Source of the DNA: Tanypteryx hageni
Lineage: Eukaryota; Arthropoda; Insecta; Odonata; Petaluridae
Direction: 5' to 3'
Assembly: GCA_028673005.1 (NCBI GenBank)
Contig: CM054118.1
Location: 64,103,401-64,167,400, forward strand
Length of the DNA: 64,000 nt
Positions 46,400 to 59,449 of the stretch are shown in pieces. Every line of letters starts with the position of its first letter. Position 1 is the stretch's first letter. The notes beneath the pieces were generated by a model, which searched no databases, had not been told where the DNA came from, and saw only the letters and a list, made by a program, of their open reading frames with translations. A program made the translations under genes and the position numbers.

Positions 46400-48010
46400 A
46401 AAGGGGAGGAGGTGGATGCAATGAAATGATAAATACAGAAGAAGAAGGTTTGGAAAATTAAGAAAAAAGCTTAGGAAGTAAATCGCAAAAGCGACAGAGA
46501 TGTGGTTGAAAGGACAATTTGAAGACATGAGCTGCAGAGACCGGGCAAAATATACTCGCTGTATGGAAAAGTGAAGGAGTTTACGGGAAAAAATATGGGA
46601 AATACTTTGGTTACAATTTAAGACAAAAACGGAAATCTATTATTTCAGCCGGAGGGCGTGAAGAAAAGATGTAAAGAGTATTTTGGGGAATTACAAGAAA
46701 AAAATTTGGAGCCAGAATCTGTTGAGATAGAGAGGCAGGAGGTTGTAGAATGTGATAGGAATATTGGTTAGTGAGGCTAAAAAGACTCTTAGCGGAGGAC
46801 CTTTTTACAAAAATGTTCAAGGTATTAGGAAAAGAGGGGAAATAGAAATACATGAAAAGAGAGAGTTGCCAAAGAACGGCATTATATTTACTTTGATTGA
46901 TGTCAAGATCATAGAACAATCGGTTTAATTTTACGTGCAGCTAAAGCTATTCTAGGGGATTTGAAAGGATGGCTCGAAGCTAAAACGAAAAATTTTACAA
47001 GTTCGGGTTTCGGATAAGACTTGGTACTAGAGATGCCGGTGATGAGGACAAGAAACATTTAATACAACCAGGATGTGATCGTGTATTTTTTGGACTTTGA
47101 AGAGGCCTTTGACAGTTTTGTGGCTTAAGATAATGGAAGTTTTGAGAAAATGTCAGGACATTGAGGAGATAGGCGTTTAATCGTAAGTCTGTGTATGAAT
47201 CAGGTTGCAAAGGTAAGAGTAGCTGAGGGAGAATCATATGGGACAACGCGTGAAAACTGGTAATCTATTCTCTCTAGCTCTTCAATAGGGAACTATCAAG
47301 CTCGTCTTATAGCCGAAATAAATTAAAGAACAAGCAGTTTAAAAAACATACTTGCCCCAGGTATCTCCAATAGCCACCTAGCATCGTTTAATATTTATGC
47401 CGAGGAAATGATAAAAGGCATGCTAGTCAATTCCTTAAATTAAAAGGCAAAGGCATACGGAACTAAAAATTAATAGGAAGAAAAATAGCCATAAGATTTA
47501 CTAAGAGCGATTAATCACAGGTAAATGCTAAAGTGGATTGGGAAAAGATGAACTAGGTGGAATATTTTACTTACTTAAGTAGTATTCTAATCCAGTAGGG
47601 TAGAAGTACGAACGAGATCAGGACATGGATATCAAGAGCAAATGGAGTTAAAAGATGGGGAATTTATTGACCGGTAGTTTGAATAAAGATATTAGTAAAA
47701 GATTAGTTAAAACTTTTATTTAGAGCGTAGCATTATATGTGTGAGACATGGGTGTGAGACATGGACAATGAGAAAAGAATATGTGAGCAGATTAGAGGAA
47801 TTTTTGGCGTAGAATTGAGAAAGTTAATAAGAGAAAAACAATTGAGGAAATATTTACTAGAGTAGGGGAAGAGATGAGGGAATGAGTGGGTGCAATTTTA
47901 AGAGGTGAAGATTTATAGAAGGAAGTCATAGAAAGGAGAAAGCAAAGAGGAAGTATGAAAGGACAGATTGGATTGGGTGAGCCAAAAACCAAGTGAAAGG
48001 TAGAATAATT
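46400..48010 (+). pseudogene. Decayed non-LTR retrotransposon (LINE) reverse transcriptase
   Basis: Landmarks in order, spread over frames by indels: LYGKVKEF with NLLFQPEGVKKRCKEYF (the segment between endonuclease and RT, about 46560-46680); IVYFLDFEEAFDSF (RT motif A, about 47078-47120); FNIYAEEMI (about 47392-47410); YLSSILIQ, GRSTNEIRTWISRANG (about 47570-47650); CETWTMRKEYVSRLEEFL (about 47755-47805). The YADD-bearing stretch between NIYAEEM and the YLSS block is missing, and stop codons are frequent, so the copy is dead. I would not assign a clade without alignment. A short local duplication (TGTGAGACATGG twice) is visible near 47745. Confidence 0.8.
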
Positions 48011-48349
48011 GATTATTTTACTATCAGAAAGTATAAATGAAAAAAACTCATGTGTAAGGAAGTATTCCACAGTATCAGTATCTCCATAAGTGGAGAATTT
48101 AGCTTTCTTTATATCTTTCCATATCTCACTCTTCGTATTTTCCTCCCCTTTTCACCTATTTCCCTCTCTACCGTTCCGCTCCTCCCTCTTTCCTCTCCCA
48201 CTCTCTCTCTCTGCTCCTGTCTTTCCATGTTCCTTTCCCTTTCTCACACCTGCCTGGCCGAGTGTAAGCTTTATCCTCGCGTTGATTCACTCCGCCATTA
48301 AGTGACAAATGGGCGAGGACGCGACCCATATCCGAGAACAATACTCTTT

Positions 48350-48361
48350 TGCGCATGCGCA
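48350..48361. promoter_or_regulatory. Perfect NRF1-type palindrome
   Basis: TGCGCATGCGCA matches the NRF1 consensus fully. A YY1-like AATGGCGG lies 50 bp away on the minus strand (48299-48292). The ATG there meets a stop after three codons, so no coding exon is supported. Confidence 0.25.
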
Positions 48362-48399
48362 ATGACATTTTAGATTCCGACGAGCACCCCATCCTAACA

Positions 48400-50330
48400 G
48401 GTGATATATGAGTCTTTACGTTTGTTTTTCTACTCTGCTTACCGATTTCTTACGTGCGGATCCAAACCAGACTATTAAAGCCAGTAATTGCACCTTTGAA
48501 TACAGCGAGAAATGGGTTTCAGCTCTGGCATGAGAACATCTTCGGCAGAAAATAATTTCTTCGATACGACTTAGACTTATTACGCGGGAAATAAAAAGAA
48601 TTTTGTTTATAATAATGTTGAAGTTTTCCAGCGACGTTTACGCTAACAGAATCGGTGACTTGGTGTGCTGGGTTTTATGTAATCTATCCTTCCCGAAAAT
48701 TGCTTCACCAACTCGCACCTTCTCCCAAACTATTTTGTCCCTCTCATTGCGAAGATATATTCCCCTCCCGTGTAAACACCTACGCACTGCTTAAAGTCAT
48801 CCGTATTCGTCGTTCGCCCACTCCTATTGTTACTGAACAACCCGCCCGTTCTCAGCATCTCGAAAGGTCTCACGAAAATCTTTTCGCGTAAGCGCCGTTC
48901 CTCGGCGCCCTATCATTATAACTCCTACGCGTCGTTCCGTCGCTTCCTACGGCGCCGTTCTGATCGCTCAATAGTTCCGTCATTGGCATTTTCCCTCCAT
49001 TCACACGCACTGCCCGCTTTCTTTTTCCCGGTGTTTGCATCACGCAGCTTACCGCTTGTTTTTCGAGAAGCCGTCGAACCTTTACCGCCACATATCCCAT
49101 TCATGTCCTTCGGTCTTCCTTGACGCGGCACTTCAAAGCTAATTCACTAAGTCACAGTATGCCTCTCTCTCGAAAAATTTTAATAACTACCCATGTACCT
49201 GTCTCGATGTAATTATTATTATTAACATTGTTTATTTAACGATGGCGTGACGAGTAAGAGGCAAAACCTGGAATATTTGGATCTTAAGCGACAAGGCACG
49301 CAAAAAGGCTCTCAACACGAATTTCACGATCATATTTTAGTTTTTACCTGGCTGAGAGTGTGAAAAAAGACACAGACATTTGAAAATTCTAAAAATGATG
49401 CGGAAATACGTGAAGAATTTATAAGTTTATTTTACTTTTTATTTCCAAGGTATCATCAGTATGTCACAGTAGCAGACGTGGGAAACCCGCCAAAATATAT
49501 TTCCGCTATTTTCCGACACGACCTTCCGACCTTCTGAAAGATCGCCCCAAGGATGAGGGGAGGATCGCTCTTTAGAATTCGCCGAAGAAGAGTGATTAGG
49601 CTCGTAGAGGGCCGCCGACGAAAGATCTTCCTTTGAGGAACGAGCGGAAATTGGCAAGACTAATCGTAAATATGCGCGCAAGTGCTTTTCGACTCGATAC
49701 TTCCATATCGGTTTCCTATCAGTTTATTCCTTTTTTTACAGAACATTTGCCTCTTTAAGTGCAATGAATCTATCTACTCGGTTACATTTATATTTTGACC
49801 AATGCATTCAAGCAGAGGGGTAACTAGGAGATGGAAAATTTTTGAGGAAACAGGCTGTGTATGTAGAATACGACTTTTGCTACGTTTTAATAAAGAATAT
49901 TAGCGTTTTTATTAACAACAACTCAAATTTTGGGTATTAAATTAATAATTATTTACGGAAAAATAAGATTTTCGGCATTTTTTGCGGGAACTTTTGGCGC
50001 CTTTTGCAAGCGGCACCTATGGCAAATGCCAACTTCGCCATACCCTAATTGCGGCACTGCATTAAAAGAAATATATCAACATCCGAATTTGATTTAAACG
50101 TAGCATAATTCTAAGACCTGCCAACTATGAGTAAGAAAAGAGAGCATGTCGGTGGAACATCTCGTTGTCATAACACAGACCGTTGACATGGAATCTTGAG
50201 ATGCTTCCAATAACTCTATCCTTCCAGCGCATCTCATCTAGAAGAGGCAAAAAGCTGGAGAAGAGCCGAATCTAGAAATTTCTGCGCGCGAAGGATGCTG
50301 TTCGTAGTCTAAGAAGCAAACGGTTAAAGG
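48400..50330. other. No gene recognised; CpG-rich 48.78-49.13 kb
   Basis: 48780-49130 is GC- and CpG-rich compared with its surroundings and open in several frames (68-98 codons), but none resembles a known domain. It could be an unrecognised exon or 5' region. Confidence 0.35.
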
Positions 50331-50344
50331 GCAACACGTGTCTG

Positions 50345-50530
50345 GAAGGGAGCTGAGGTCATAGGGAGGGCCATTGTGATGGAGGGAGGGCCATTGAGAA
50401 GGAGAGAGGGATCCAGGAGGAGAAGGAGATAAGAACAGGTGGGATGGAGGGAGGGCGGAGGGAAGAGGAGAGAGAACATATGGGAGAGATAGGTTGGAAA
50501 GGGTGTGGGAGGAGTGGAAGGATTGGATCG
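50345..50530. repeat. Polypurine tract
   Basis: GA-rich, with a GGAGGGAGGGCCATTG phrase partly duplicated near 50365 and 50382. Confidence 0.6.
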
Positions 50531-50539
50531 AGGCAAAGC

Positions 50540-53500
50540 CCTTAAGGCGAGTCACGATTCGCGCATCCCTAAGGCACGTTTTACCATTAACAGAACTACC
50601 AATTTATAAAAAAAACATCAAATCGGCAATCGTAAAGAGCAGAATATAAAGCCTTTAGCGGTTCTCTAGCAGTCTTTGTCGATTGAGTCACTTCTCACAT
50701 ATAAAAGGTATTTACGGTGAAATATAGCCATTAAGAAGCATATTGAAAATCGTTCCGCAACTTATGGTGGACATTATTACGAGGGAAAAATTCGAAGGAA
50801 AGAGCAGCTAAAATAAATATCTGAAGAAATAAGAGATTCAATTCAAGACAGAGCTTTCGCATGGTGGATCCAAAAAGTAAGTTTTTAATCACTAAGTACC
50901 ACTGCGAATTTCGTGTAAAATATGTACACTTCACGAAAGATAAAATAATAATGCGAGATGAAGAGAAATTTAGTTTTAACTGCCGCGTTTCATGGAGTCG
51001 GCAAAAGAGGGGCTTCTAACAAAGAGGGCAGCATGATAGGCGCACGAAACGTGCGAACAGACAAGAGATCAATTGGCGAGACAAAGAAGACCTCGAGGAA
51101 AAAGAAGAGACAGCCTAGCGAATAGAAGGCTGCCATTAAAGAGGGGCCTTAGGCGCATAGGCGCGAACACGGGAAGATAAGCGAAGCCATTTAGAATTTG
51201 AAGTTCGCCGAGATATGCGCGCGCCTACGCGGGGCACTTCATGGTCACCGCTTTGAGCCTCCTACTGTATTTCGTTCGGAGGGGTCGTTGAAGAGAGAAA
51301 AAGTGCTGCATAAAGACAGCGCATGTCGCTAAAGGGTTTTATTTTGCTTGCGTCACTTGTGAGACAGAAATCTATAAGAGTAGACGTTTGCTGGCGGCTA
51401 CATAACGAATCGGAGGGAAGGAAGGAAAGCACACGCACAATAATCGCTCCTCCATTCCTACCTTTTTCCATAGAAAGAGACGAAAGTTTTTAGAGGATAA
51501 AAATTTTTAACGTTTCGAAATAGTCCCTTAAGATCTTCCCTACACGTTAATTTTCCAGAATGCAAAAAGAATATCATCGATTTTTTTTACAAACTTTCTC
51601 TTGCTTTATCTTCCATTCTATTCATAAAAATGTTTATACGTATGTATTTATATAATCAATTAACGTGCAGAACATATGAGGTCCCTTTGCACGCTGAAAA
51701 TAAAAAACACTATTCCTTCGTGAAAATATTCAATGCCACAGGTGAATTTCATTGAGCGAAATACATTTAAATTTATTTTTTTCATTGGCAAATTTATATT
51801 TAAAATTTCTATTAGCAATCTCAGCTTATGCACTGAACTATAGTGATTTATTCAATAAATAATTAACTGACAGTAAATGGATTTAATTGATTCAAAAATT
51901 ATAATAAGATATTTGTTTTTATTGGACCAAATACACATTTAAACGGTCCACGAGCAAAAAATGCAAAAATAAGTAGTTTCTAAAGCATGTCGTGTCTTAT
52001 ATAGTACTAACATATATATGTACGCAATAACAATCTCACCGATCTTTAAGAGTAAATTAAGTGAATGTCTGAGTTTATTTATATGTCGTCTGTTTATGAG
52101 CAACCGTCTCCTATAAACGAAGAAATTTATTTATCAGATTTATTCAGCATAAAACGATATTGACGGATTTGAAAGCTGCCTTGCAAAAAGTTCAAGGAAG
52201 CCTAGTTAATAGAATGATCTGCGTTGATGTCTTTGGAAGATAGCAGTTAGACGTGGACGGGAAGCGAAATCAGGTTGATCTCTTCTCTCTCCTTTGGCGT
52301 AATATAACACTTAATGTGGGAGTCTTCCAAAATCTAATGTCCTGTCGATGCGCCAGGAAGGATTTCATTTTTCTTTCGACTCTTTAATAATGGTTTGCCC
52401 TCGAATTAAATGTCAGTTGCATAACGAGATCTGATGAGACATACTCTTAGGTAAAATTTTCGACAAAACCGGTTAGTCCATTAACGGCAAGACCTTCGCC
52501 GACTTCTTTCAAAACTGTGGCTATATGGATATTTCAAAAGTTGACAGGTATTCGGTGATAAGATCAAAGTTTTGAACATGCATAAGGAGTGCATGTTTCA
52601 CTGTTTGGTCAACGATTAAGAAATCGCATTCTTCAACTCGAAAATTTATATGCGAATAAATCTTTCCCTCTAGTTAAAAGTGTTGATTGTGAGCAGTTTG
52701 ATTGGAAAGATACAACAGTATAGTACAGGGTGGCGTTTTCGTCGAATTTAATTTAAGACGCGAAAATATCTCGTTTACCAAAAATACAAACAACAAATTT
52801 CATAATAGTGTTCTATACGTTAATGCGATATAGTAGTCTGAAAAGTAATCGATTTTTCACGTCTCATGACCAAAAAGCAAAATTGAAAATGTCGGTTGTT
52901 ATTGAATTTAATTTATGAATTATTTTATTTTATGATTTTCCAATACGGCAACGCTCATAAATTAGAATGTGTGAGTTATATCCTCAATACTTTACTTAAA
53001 CCTTTAACCAAATAAAGTGGTTAAACGTCGCAGGATGACTGTAGAATAGTTACATCTTGGATGACTGGGATATTTTTTGACCCCAGTTATATAAATGTTG
53101 TTTTAATCGGCAAATATTTTTTTATAAGCATATTAATGGGAATATTCTCTAAACAATCATTATTCAAAATAAAATAACTGTCAAAACATTTAATGTTTCT
53201 CAATGCATTACATAAATAATAGAATTTTCTTTGTAGTACAGGTATATTTAGTACAGTCCAAATATTTATATAAAATTCATGAATGTACGCACGGAGGCCA
53301 TTTATAAAGAAAATATTTACTAAATATGTTGTAGTTACAACTAGGAGGCGGTCAAAAACGAAATATTATTTACAAATATTTTGTCACTTCTTGACTTACT
53401 GGGGTCAAATGTGACACCATAAGATATATTTATTAATTTTCAGGCATTTTTCTAGAGTTTAAGTATGAAATTCATCCCAAAGGTGCTGGACAGATTGACG

Positions 53501-54125
53501 AAGGAATTCCTGAAATTTCAAACTAATATTACAATAAAAATATAACGTATTTACCAATTTACGAAGGTTGGGGTCAGAAAAGACCCCGGGTCATCCGGCG
53601 AGGGTTAAATTGATGAAATTTCTTCAGATGTCGATCATCATCTTTGGCCAGCGATTTTTCTATCGTTCTCTCTCGCGGTAAATTAAAAAAATATATTTTG
53701 TATATTTTTTCTATTCATCTTTTCCTCGGTCTCATTCCTGTTACATATTTGATTGTTCTTTGTTGCTGGTATCAATTACCGTGTTGCTACTGATTATTTA
53801 TTTCGTTAAATCAATTTATTTATCTTCCGAATCACTTGGCATGTTAGATCCGAGTTCCTTCAGTTCCTTACGAACGAATCGATCCACGAAGATCAAGAAG
53901 GATGCATCTCCCCCTAGAATACTATTTACGCGTGCCATTCCAATCACAGGCGAATTTATCGCTTTCAATGTTCATCGATAAAAAACATTAAATGCTCAAA
54001 TACGAATTTATGTTGACCGCGCAAGCCGTGGCAATTACTGGTCATCCAAGTATGGTGTTGATACTAAGCATTCCCCGCCAAACACCAATTTGCGTGAATT
54101 TCCGACTCGATGTAGAATCCTAGAT
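50540..54125. other. No gene recognised
   Basis: AT-rich sequence with a CpG-richer patch at 51.0-51.25 kb. No recognisable motif. Confidence 0.5.
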
Positions 54126-54134
54126 AGTGTAATG

Positions 54135-54554
54135 CTTAGGGGTAGGGATACGAAAAAAGTATCGATTCTTTACTCATATCGGCAATTTCCTTTCGATACC
54201 AAGTTCTTTTGTATTCGATTCTTTTCTTTCGATTTTCTAGTGATATCGGTACTTTCGGTCCGATACTTTTGTGGTATCGATACTTTTCATTCGACATAAC
54301 ATATGAGTAAGGTATCGATACTTTCGTTTCGATTTCGTATCCTTAGATACGACAAAAGTATCGATACTTCACTCACATCGGCAATTTCCTTTCGATACCA
54401 GGTACTTTTGTATTCGATTCTTTTCTTTCGATTTTCTAGTGACATCGGTACTTCCGGCCCGATACTTTTGTGGTATCAATACTTTTCATTCGATACATCA
54501 TATGATTACGGTATCGATACTTTAGTTTTGATATCGTATCTCTACTTAGGGGAT
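54135..54554 (+). mobile_element. hAT-like MITE dimer, copy 1
   Basis: Element 54143-54546 (404 bp) starts TAGGGATACG and ends CGTATCTCTA (inverse TAGAGATACG). The 8-bp CTTAGGGG flanks both sides (54135-54142, 54547-54554). Inside are two head-to-tail monomers of about 200 bp meeting at CGTATCCTTAGATACG (54336-54351), each rich in GTATCGATAC palindromes and each nearly a complete short element. The 164-codon frame across it is repeat-derived. Confidence 0.85.
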
Positions 54555-54559
54555 GAGCA

Positions 54560-55098
54560 TTACTCTCCGTCCGTTTCGAATCGAACGTATTTTCGACTCC
54601 CATCCACTTCAAATGTACGACTCGGAACGCTTATTGACCATTCCAGTTCCATCTTTCCAGCAACGGCGCGTTTCGTAACCGATTATCCAACGCAGGACTC
54701 GCCAATGTCACTTGAAATTAATTCAACGTGCGACTCGTATACGCTGAATCTAAGCAGAGTTGAATTCATATTAGGTGAAGTTTCCAGACCCGAGTGACGT
54801 GAGTAAAATGAGGAGCAGTTTTTAAAGCCTTCGCTTAATTTTTAAAATCTTTTGATGGTGTCGTAACGGTTAAGTATTCCGCGATAACGACTGCGGCGAA
54901 ACAACTTCCACTCTCTCTCTGTCTATACGTCACTGCATCCATAATGAGGCAGCGCGAACTTATTGATCATGGACAATTGGGCAGACGATCTTACTGCCTT
55001 ATAAGACCATTGCGCGTACCTTCTTTGTTTAAATTAATTCGCTCTAACTGTCAACAGCAAATACGTAGAGGAACATTAAAACCATCCTTTTTTAATAA
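54560..55098. other. No gene recognised
   Basis: Spacer between the two MITE dimers; nothing identified. Confidence 0.5.
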
Positions 55099-55100
55099 TG

Positions 55101-55512
55101 CGTGTACCTAGGTATCGAAACGAAAGTATCGATACCGTAATCATATGATGTATCGAATGAAAAGTATCGATACCACAAAAGTATCGGGCCGGAAGTACCG
55201 ATGTCACTAGAAAATCGAAAGAAAAGAATCGAGTACAAAAGTACTTGGTATCGAAAGGAAATTACCGATGTGAGTAAAGTATCGATACTTTTTTTCGTAT
55301 CTAAGGTTACGAAATCGAAACGAAAGTATCGATACCTTACTCATATGTTATGTCGAATGAAAAGTATCGATACCACAAAAGTATCGGACCGAAAGTACCG
55401 ACGTCACTAGAAAATCGAAAGAAAAGAATCGAGTACAAAAGTCCTTGGTATCGAAAGGAAATTACCGCTATGAGTAAATTATCGATACTTTTTCCGTATT
55501 CCTACGTGTACC
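55101..55512 (-). mobile_element. hAT-like MITE dimer, copy 2 (inverted)
   Basis: Element 55109-55504 (396 bp) is the same dimer in opposite orientation, with its own 8-bp duplication CGTGTACC (55101-55108 and 55505-55512). The internal junction CGTATCTAAGGTTACG matches that of copy 1 inverted. Separate target duplications show two independent insertions, so the pair is not one large foldback. Confidence 0.85.
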
Positions 55513-55514
55513 TC

Positions 55515-56080
55515 ATAGTTTAGGAATTAAGTTTAACCATCTTCATTATTTAACAACATTAGAATTTAAGAGCTGATTCCGGTTACCCGCTCGAGGCATT
55601 GGCGTACTGGTGTGATTCTTCACAAGGTGCGCTGCTGATTCAGAATGTGCAAATTATAGTTGCTGTCTCCAAGTAAAAACATAGTTAAATTCTAAATATT
55701 TTTACGAGAATAAAAAATAATAATGAGGTTCAAATAATTATTACATCCTGGGAACTGCGGTCTATTTTTTCTGTGGTACACCAATACCCATGTTAAGCAT
55801 TAAAGTCACTTTTCCAGTAAGTATGATTTAACGCAAAAATTGAGTTTTTGAAGGTTATCTTGGAAGATTTCATTTTCAATGGCGATAAAGGCGCTCGATA
55901 AATCAATGTCCGAAATTATATAATAATGTAAAAGCGGTAAAGTTTATCCTACGTTTCATTATACTAGATTAAACTATCACTTCACCCAATCAAGTTTTAT
56001 TTTTCATGGAAGAAAAAATTAAATTAGCGTAGTTATCCGAATAGAAGACATCTCGAATATAAGACTTCAACGAAAATTGA
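55515..56080. other. No gene recognised
   Basis: AT-rich, nothing identified. Confidence 0.5.
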
Positions 56081-56083
56081 ATA

Positions 56084-56735
56084 GAATAGAATACATTTAT
56101 TAGAACCTGGGACAACTAGTCCCCTAGGTTCTGGTGAGATGCATACATAAGGATAACATAAACAGTCAAAATAATTACAAAATACTACATGTACATTAAA
56201 AAGAACATAGCCTTCAGACATCACTGCTGGATAATATAAACAAACTGTATGTAAAATATTACATATCTGAAACCAAGACAAAAAGAGAAGTACATAGCCT
56301 TCTGACTTTAGAGTTGCTTATAATACACGTATCCATATACACCTTACATGTATGTACATTATATTATCAGGATTCAACAAAAAAATAACTTAGCCTTCAA
56401 ACTTTGTAGTTGCTAATAATGGTGAATTGCAACTCAGTGGATGATACAACGAACTAAAAATATGGATGTCCATTAAATTATCTAGATTCGACAAAAAACC
56501 TAACCATCTGACTTTTCAGTTGCTTATAGTGCCGTATAGTTGATGAAATGCATACCTATGGATGATATGATGAAACTAAGAAAAATACGTATATATTAAG
56601 TTATCTGGATGCAACAAAAAACAGCCTAATAGCTTTACAGTTGTTATGAAGCACTATAGCTGGTGAAATGTACACTTATGGATGATATGACACACAAAAA
56701 ATACATTAGATTATCAGGATTTTTTACTGCGATTG
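56084..56735 (-). repeat. Retroelement 3' end with tandem units of about 115 bp
   Basis: On the minus strand it ends AATAAATGTATTCTATTC, a polyadenylation-type AATAAA followed by a (TATTC)n tail, typical of some LINE 3' ends. Upstream are about four diverged units, recognised on the plus strand by GATTCAACAAAAAA, GCCTTC, GACTTT, AGTTGCTTATA, GGTGAAATG and TATGGATGATATGA phrases. A CCTAGGGGACTAG-type hairpin lies next to the tail. Confidence 0.6.
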
Positions 56736-56739
56736 AGCA

Positions 56740-57550
56740 TTCAAAAAATCGAAAAATTTGGACCGAAACGAATAAATTGTCTGTGAACGGCGGATATTAG
56801 AAGGGATGGAGTTGTAGAAGGAAAAAATTAGATACCTGAACGTAAGACGACTCATTCTCAGGAATTTTCAATTACGTACAGAAGGACAATTTTCAAGATA
56901 TATTATTTAAGCTAGGTACACCATAACACACACTAAAAAAATAAACATGACAAAAATATGCAATAAGTGTTATCCCAAGAAATACGTCCCACATCCATTC
57001 AGGTTAGTCCTCACTTTCCTCATCACTCTGGTTCCATAGAATGTCACCTTCTGATTCATCAATTCTATTCAAAATCATTGACCGTAAACTGCTGACCTCT
57101 TTGACCACACAAATATAAGAAAATCCCCATCATTTTTTCAGATAAGAAAATAGGAAAAATACCTCGTATATTCGGATAAATACGGTATTTTCGGCATAAA
57201 AACAACACTAAAAGTACTTCTATTTCGAAGAAACGACACACCGAGCAAGAGAAATCATATTTATATCTGCGGCAGAGTGGATAAAATAACTGGAGCAAAA
57301 TAAACGAATTTATCCATCGCTTGATCAAGTTATCATCCTTCCGATGGCCATCTAAACCTATTCCTCTAATCCTTTTCGAAATATTCAAGCGGGTTTCTGA
57401 TTTTCGTGGTCGATTGGAAAAAGCCCGCCACTTACCCTTGGAAGGAGAGGAGCCGAAAGGGATGGTTTGGAAAAGGGAGGCGGGCTCGCTCTTTTTATCT
57501 CCTTTATTTCTCCTCCGAATCTAGCGAATTAGAGAGAGAGAGTAAACGAG
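56740..57550. other. No gene recognised
   Basis: The minus strand near 57040 reads ESEGDILWNQSDEESED then stop, an acidic stretch that could be the end of a reading frame, but it has no recognisable partner. Confidence 0.35.
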
Positions 57551-57559
57551 AGGAGGCGA

Positions 57560-57980
57560 GGGATTGGAATTGCGATCGTATCCGGTTGCACGGTGTCCTT
57601 GGTTCCCGGCAAAAATGCGAATCCCCGATGCTCATCTGTCACGATCCCATCCGATCTTTTCACGTTCTCCCTCATATGGTGGCGGCCTTTGCGACGGGGC
57701 GGCGAGGGAAGAGACGCGGCATCTAGTCTTTGTTTTCGGCAGGGAAAGATATGCCGCCGCCCCCTAGAGAGCGTTCGCCGCAACTGCGGTGCGGGGGAGC
57801 CATTTCCTCTGGCAGACAAAGCGTGTCGACTTCATGCGTGGAAGCGTGTCTTTCTTACGAAACGGTGGCCAAGGAAAAGAAGATCTCGCGGCATTCCGTG
57901 ACGATAGAACAGCATCCTCGAGAGAAAAAATGCGAGAAAAATCGCGCTTCGAGAAGTTACGCGTGCAAGAGCGCCGGAAA
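57560..57980. promoter_or_regulatory. CpG-rich segment with CTCF-like site
   Basis: GC- and CpG-rich compared with its neighbours. The minus strand at 57771-57755 reads CTCTAGGGGGCGGCGG, which matches the SYAGRKGGCRS core of the CTCF consensus. Overlapping frames on both strands (up to 141 codons) are probably due to low stop-codon density; none shows a domain. Confidence 0.3.
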
Positions 57981-57989
57981 ATAAAAATA

Positions 57990-59445
57990 AAATGTTTAAA
58001 TGGAATGTCGCGCGGATATAAAATTCAAAGAAACGTCCTAAAACGGCTGCTGGAGGAGCGGTTTAGACTTAACGTCAAACGGGCTGTTGACATAGCTATC
58101 AAGCAACAATTCTCGAAATTATGCAGTTTTTCACTTAGGTTTGTTGTATTGCTATCTCAGCAAATGGTCGCAACCAAAGTAGCTGTTAAGATGCGAAGAT
58201 CGGTCCTTAAATAAACTAAAATATACAAACATACTCGGCCACTAGTAGCTAAAATTCACATTGAAATAACAAAACAGAAACCTTTAATATATTTGCGAAG
58301 GAGCGACCTTTCCTAAACAAACTGAAGCAATTGAAGGAGTAATGGATACGTTTCAGATGTTCAAATGCAGATAAAGGGTATAAGAAAAGAAACCAAAGTT
58401 TAAAGGCTGAGCCGTGGTAAAACACGTATCCGGATAGTTGGATTTCATAAAATTGTATAGATTAAAGAATCAAATAGAGCCATTACCTCCATACAAATAA
58501 AATAAGTGAGAAATTGGCCAATTTCATGTTGAAAATATGAAGTTTATTACAACGGAATGGTGTGACGTATTTATGTGACAAAGTGTCCATCATCAATCAG
58601 GAGCTCGGCACTAAATTGACACGAAAACGAGAGAACCGTATTTATTGCCGCCAAAGTTATCATGTGCAACTATGAAGAAAACCTTTCAAATCTTACTTTT
58701 CCGCCAATAGAGGGCTATCCTTGATAACTGGCAGGTGAAACTTTTCCTTCTACAGGTCAATCCCCTCCCTTCATAACGAGCACATTTTGCTCTCCGGCGT
58801 CGGTTTGGAAAGATGCTACATAATATCGGCGGGCGAAATTACTACAAAAATCGCAAAATGTGTAATTATGCGATCGCTATTTCCGAGGGCATCAGGCAAC
58901 ATACAACGCGGGAAGATTTCATTGCCCGGAGCTCGTTGAAACGTGTGGAGAATGTTTCCACCTGGGAGACCTCGCCTGACGCCAACATTTATATAATTTC
59001 TTGTACTAGAACCTTCCCCGATCGTCATTATTCAAATTGGATTCAAAAGTTTTCTTTCTATCGTAGCATTCAAGTTGTAATATTGCCAATATTTCTCACC
59101 CTTTCAGTTCCCTTATTTGCGCCTCCTTATCCCCCCTTACGTCCACGACCCCGCTTCATGAAATGAAATGGTCTACATTTTGAGGTTCTTTCGATTTCCT
59201 CCACCGTAGAATGACAAGACGCTGGTTGAATTCAATTCGAATGGCATCGGCGCTTACATGCGACAAGGAATACATACATAAGGTTCAAAGTCACGTGGTC
59301 TTCTTCCACATAACTTAGATAAGATCATAATCGCCCTATAGGTGAAGGTTAAATAAGAGCTCCGCTTCCCAAAAATGTGAACACTCGGAATGGAAAATGT
59401 TTTCCTAGCCTTTACAACGAAGATGTCCTCGAAGGGCAGCCTATG
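57990..59445. other. No gene recognised
   Basis: Short ORFs without recognisable domains. Confidence 0.45.
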
Positions 59446-59449
59446 TGTT

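Noticed and set aside
54303..54797. 164-residue plus frame
   Set aside because: First half is translated MITE repeat (YDKSIDTS-type units); the rest has no domain.
54135..55512. One large foldback transposon with 0.4 kb arms
   Set aside because: Each arm has its own, different 8-bp target duplication, so they are two separate insertions.
57789..58214. 141-residue plus frame
   Set aside because: Falls in CpG-rich, stop-poor sequence with competing frames on both strands; basic low-complexity content and no domain. Kept only as part of the CpG-rich feature.
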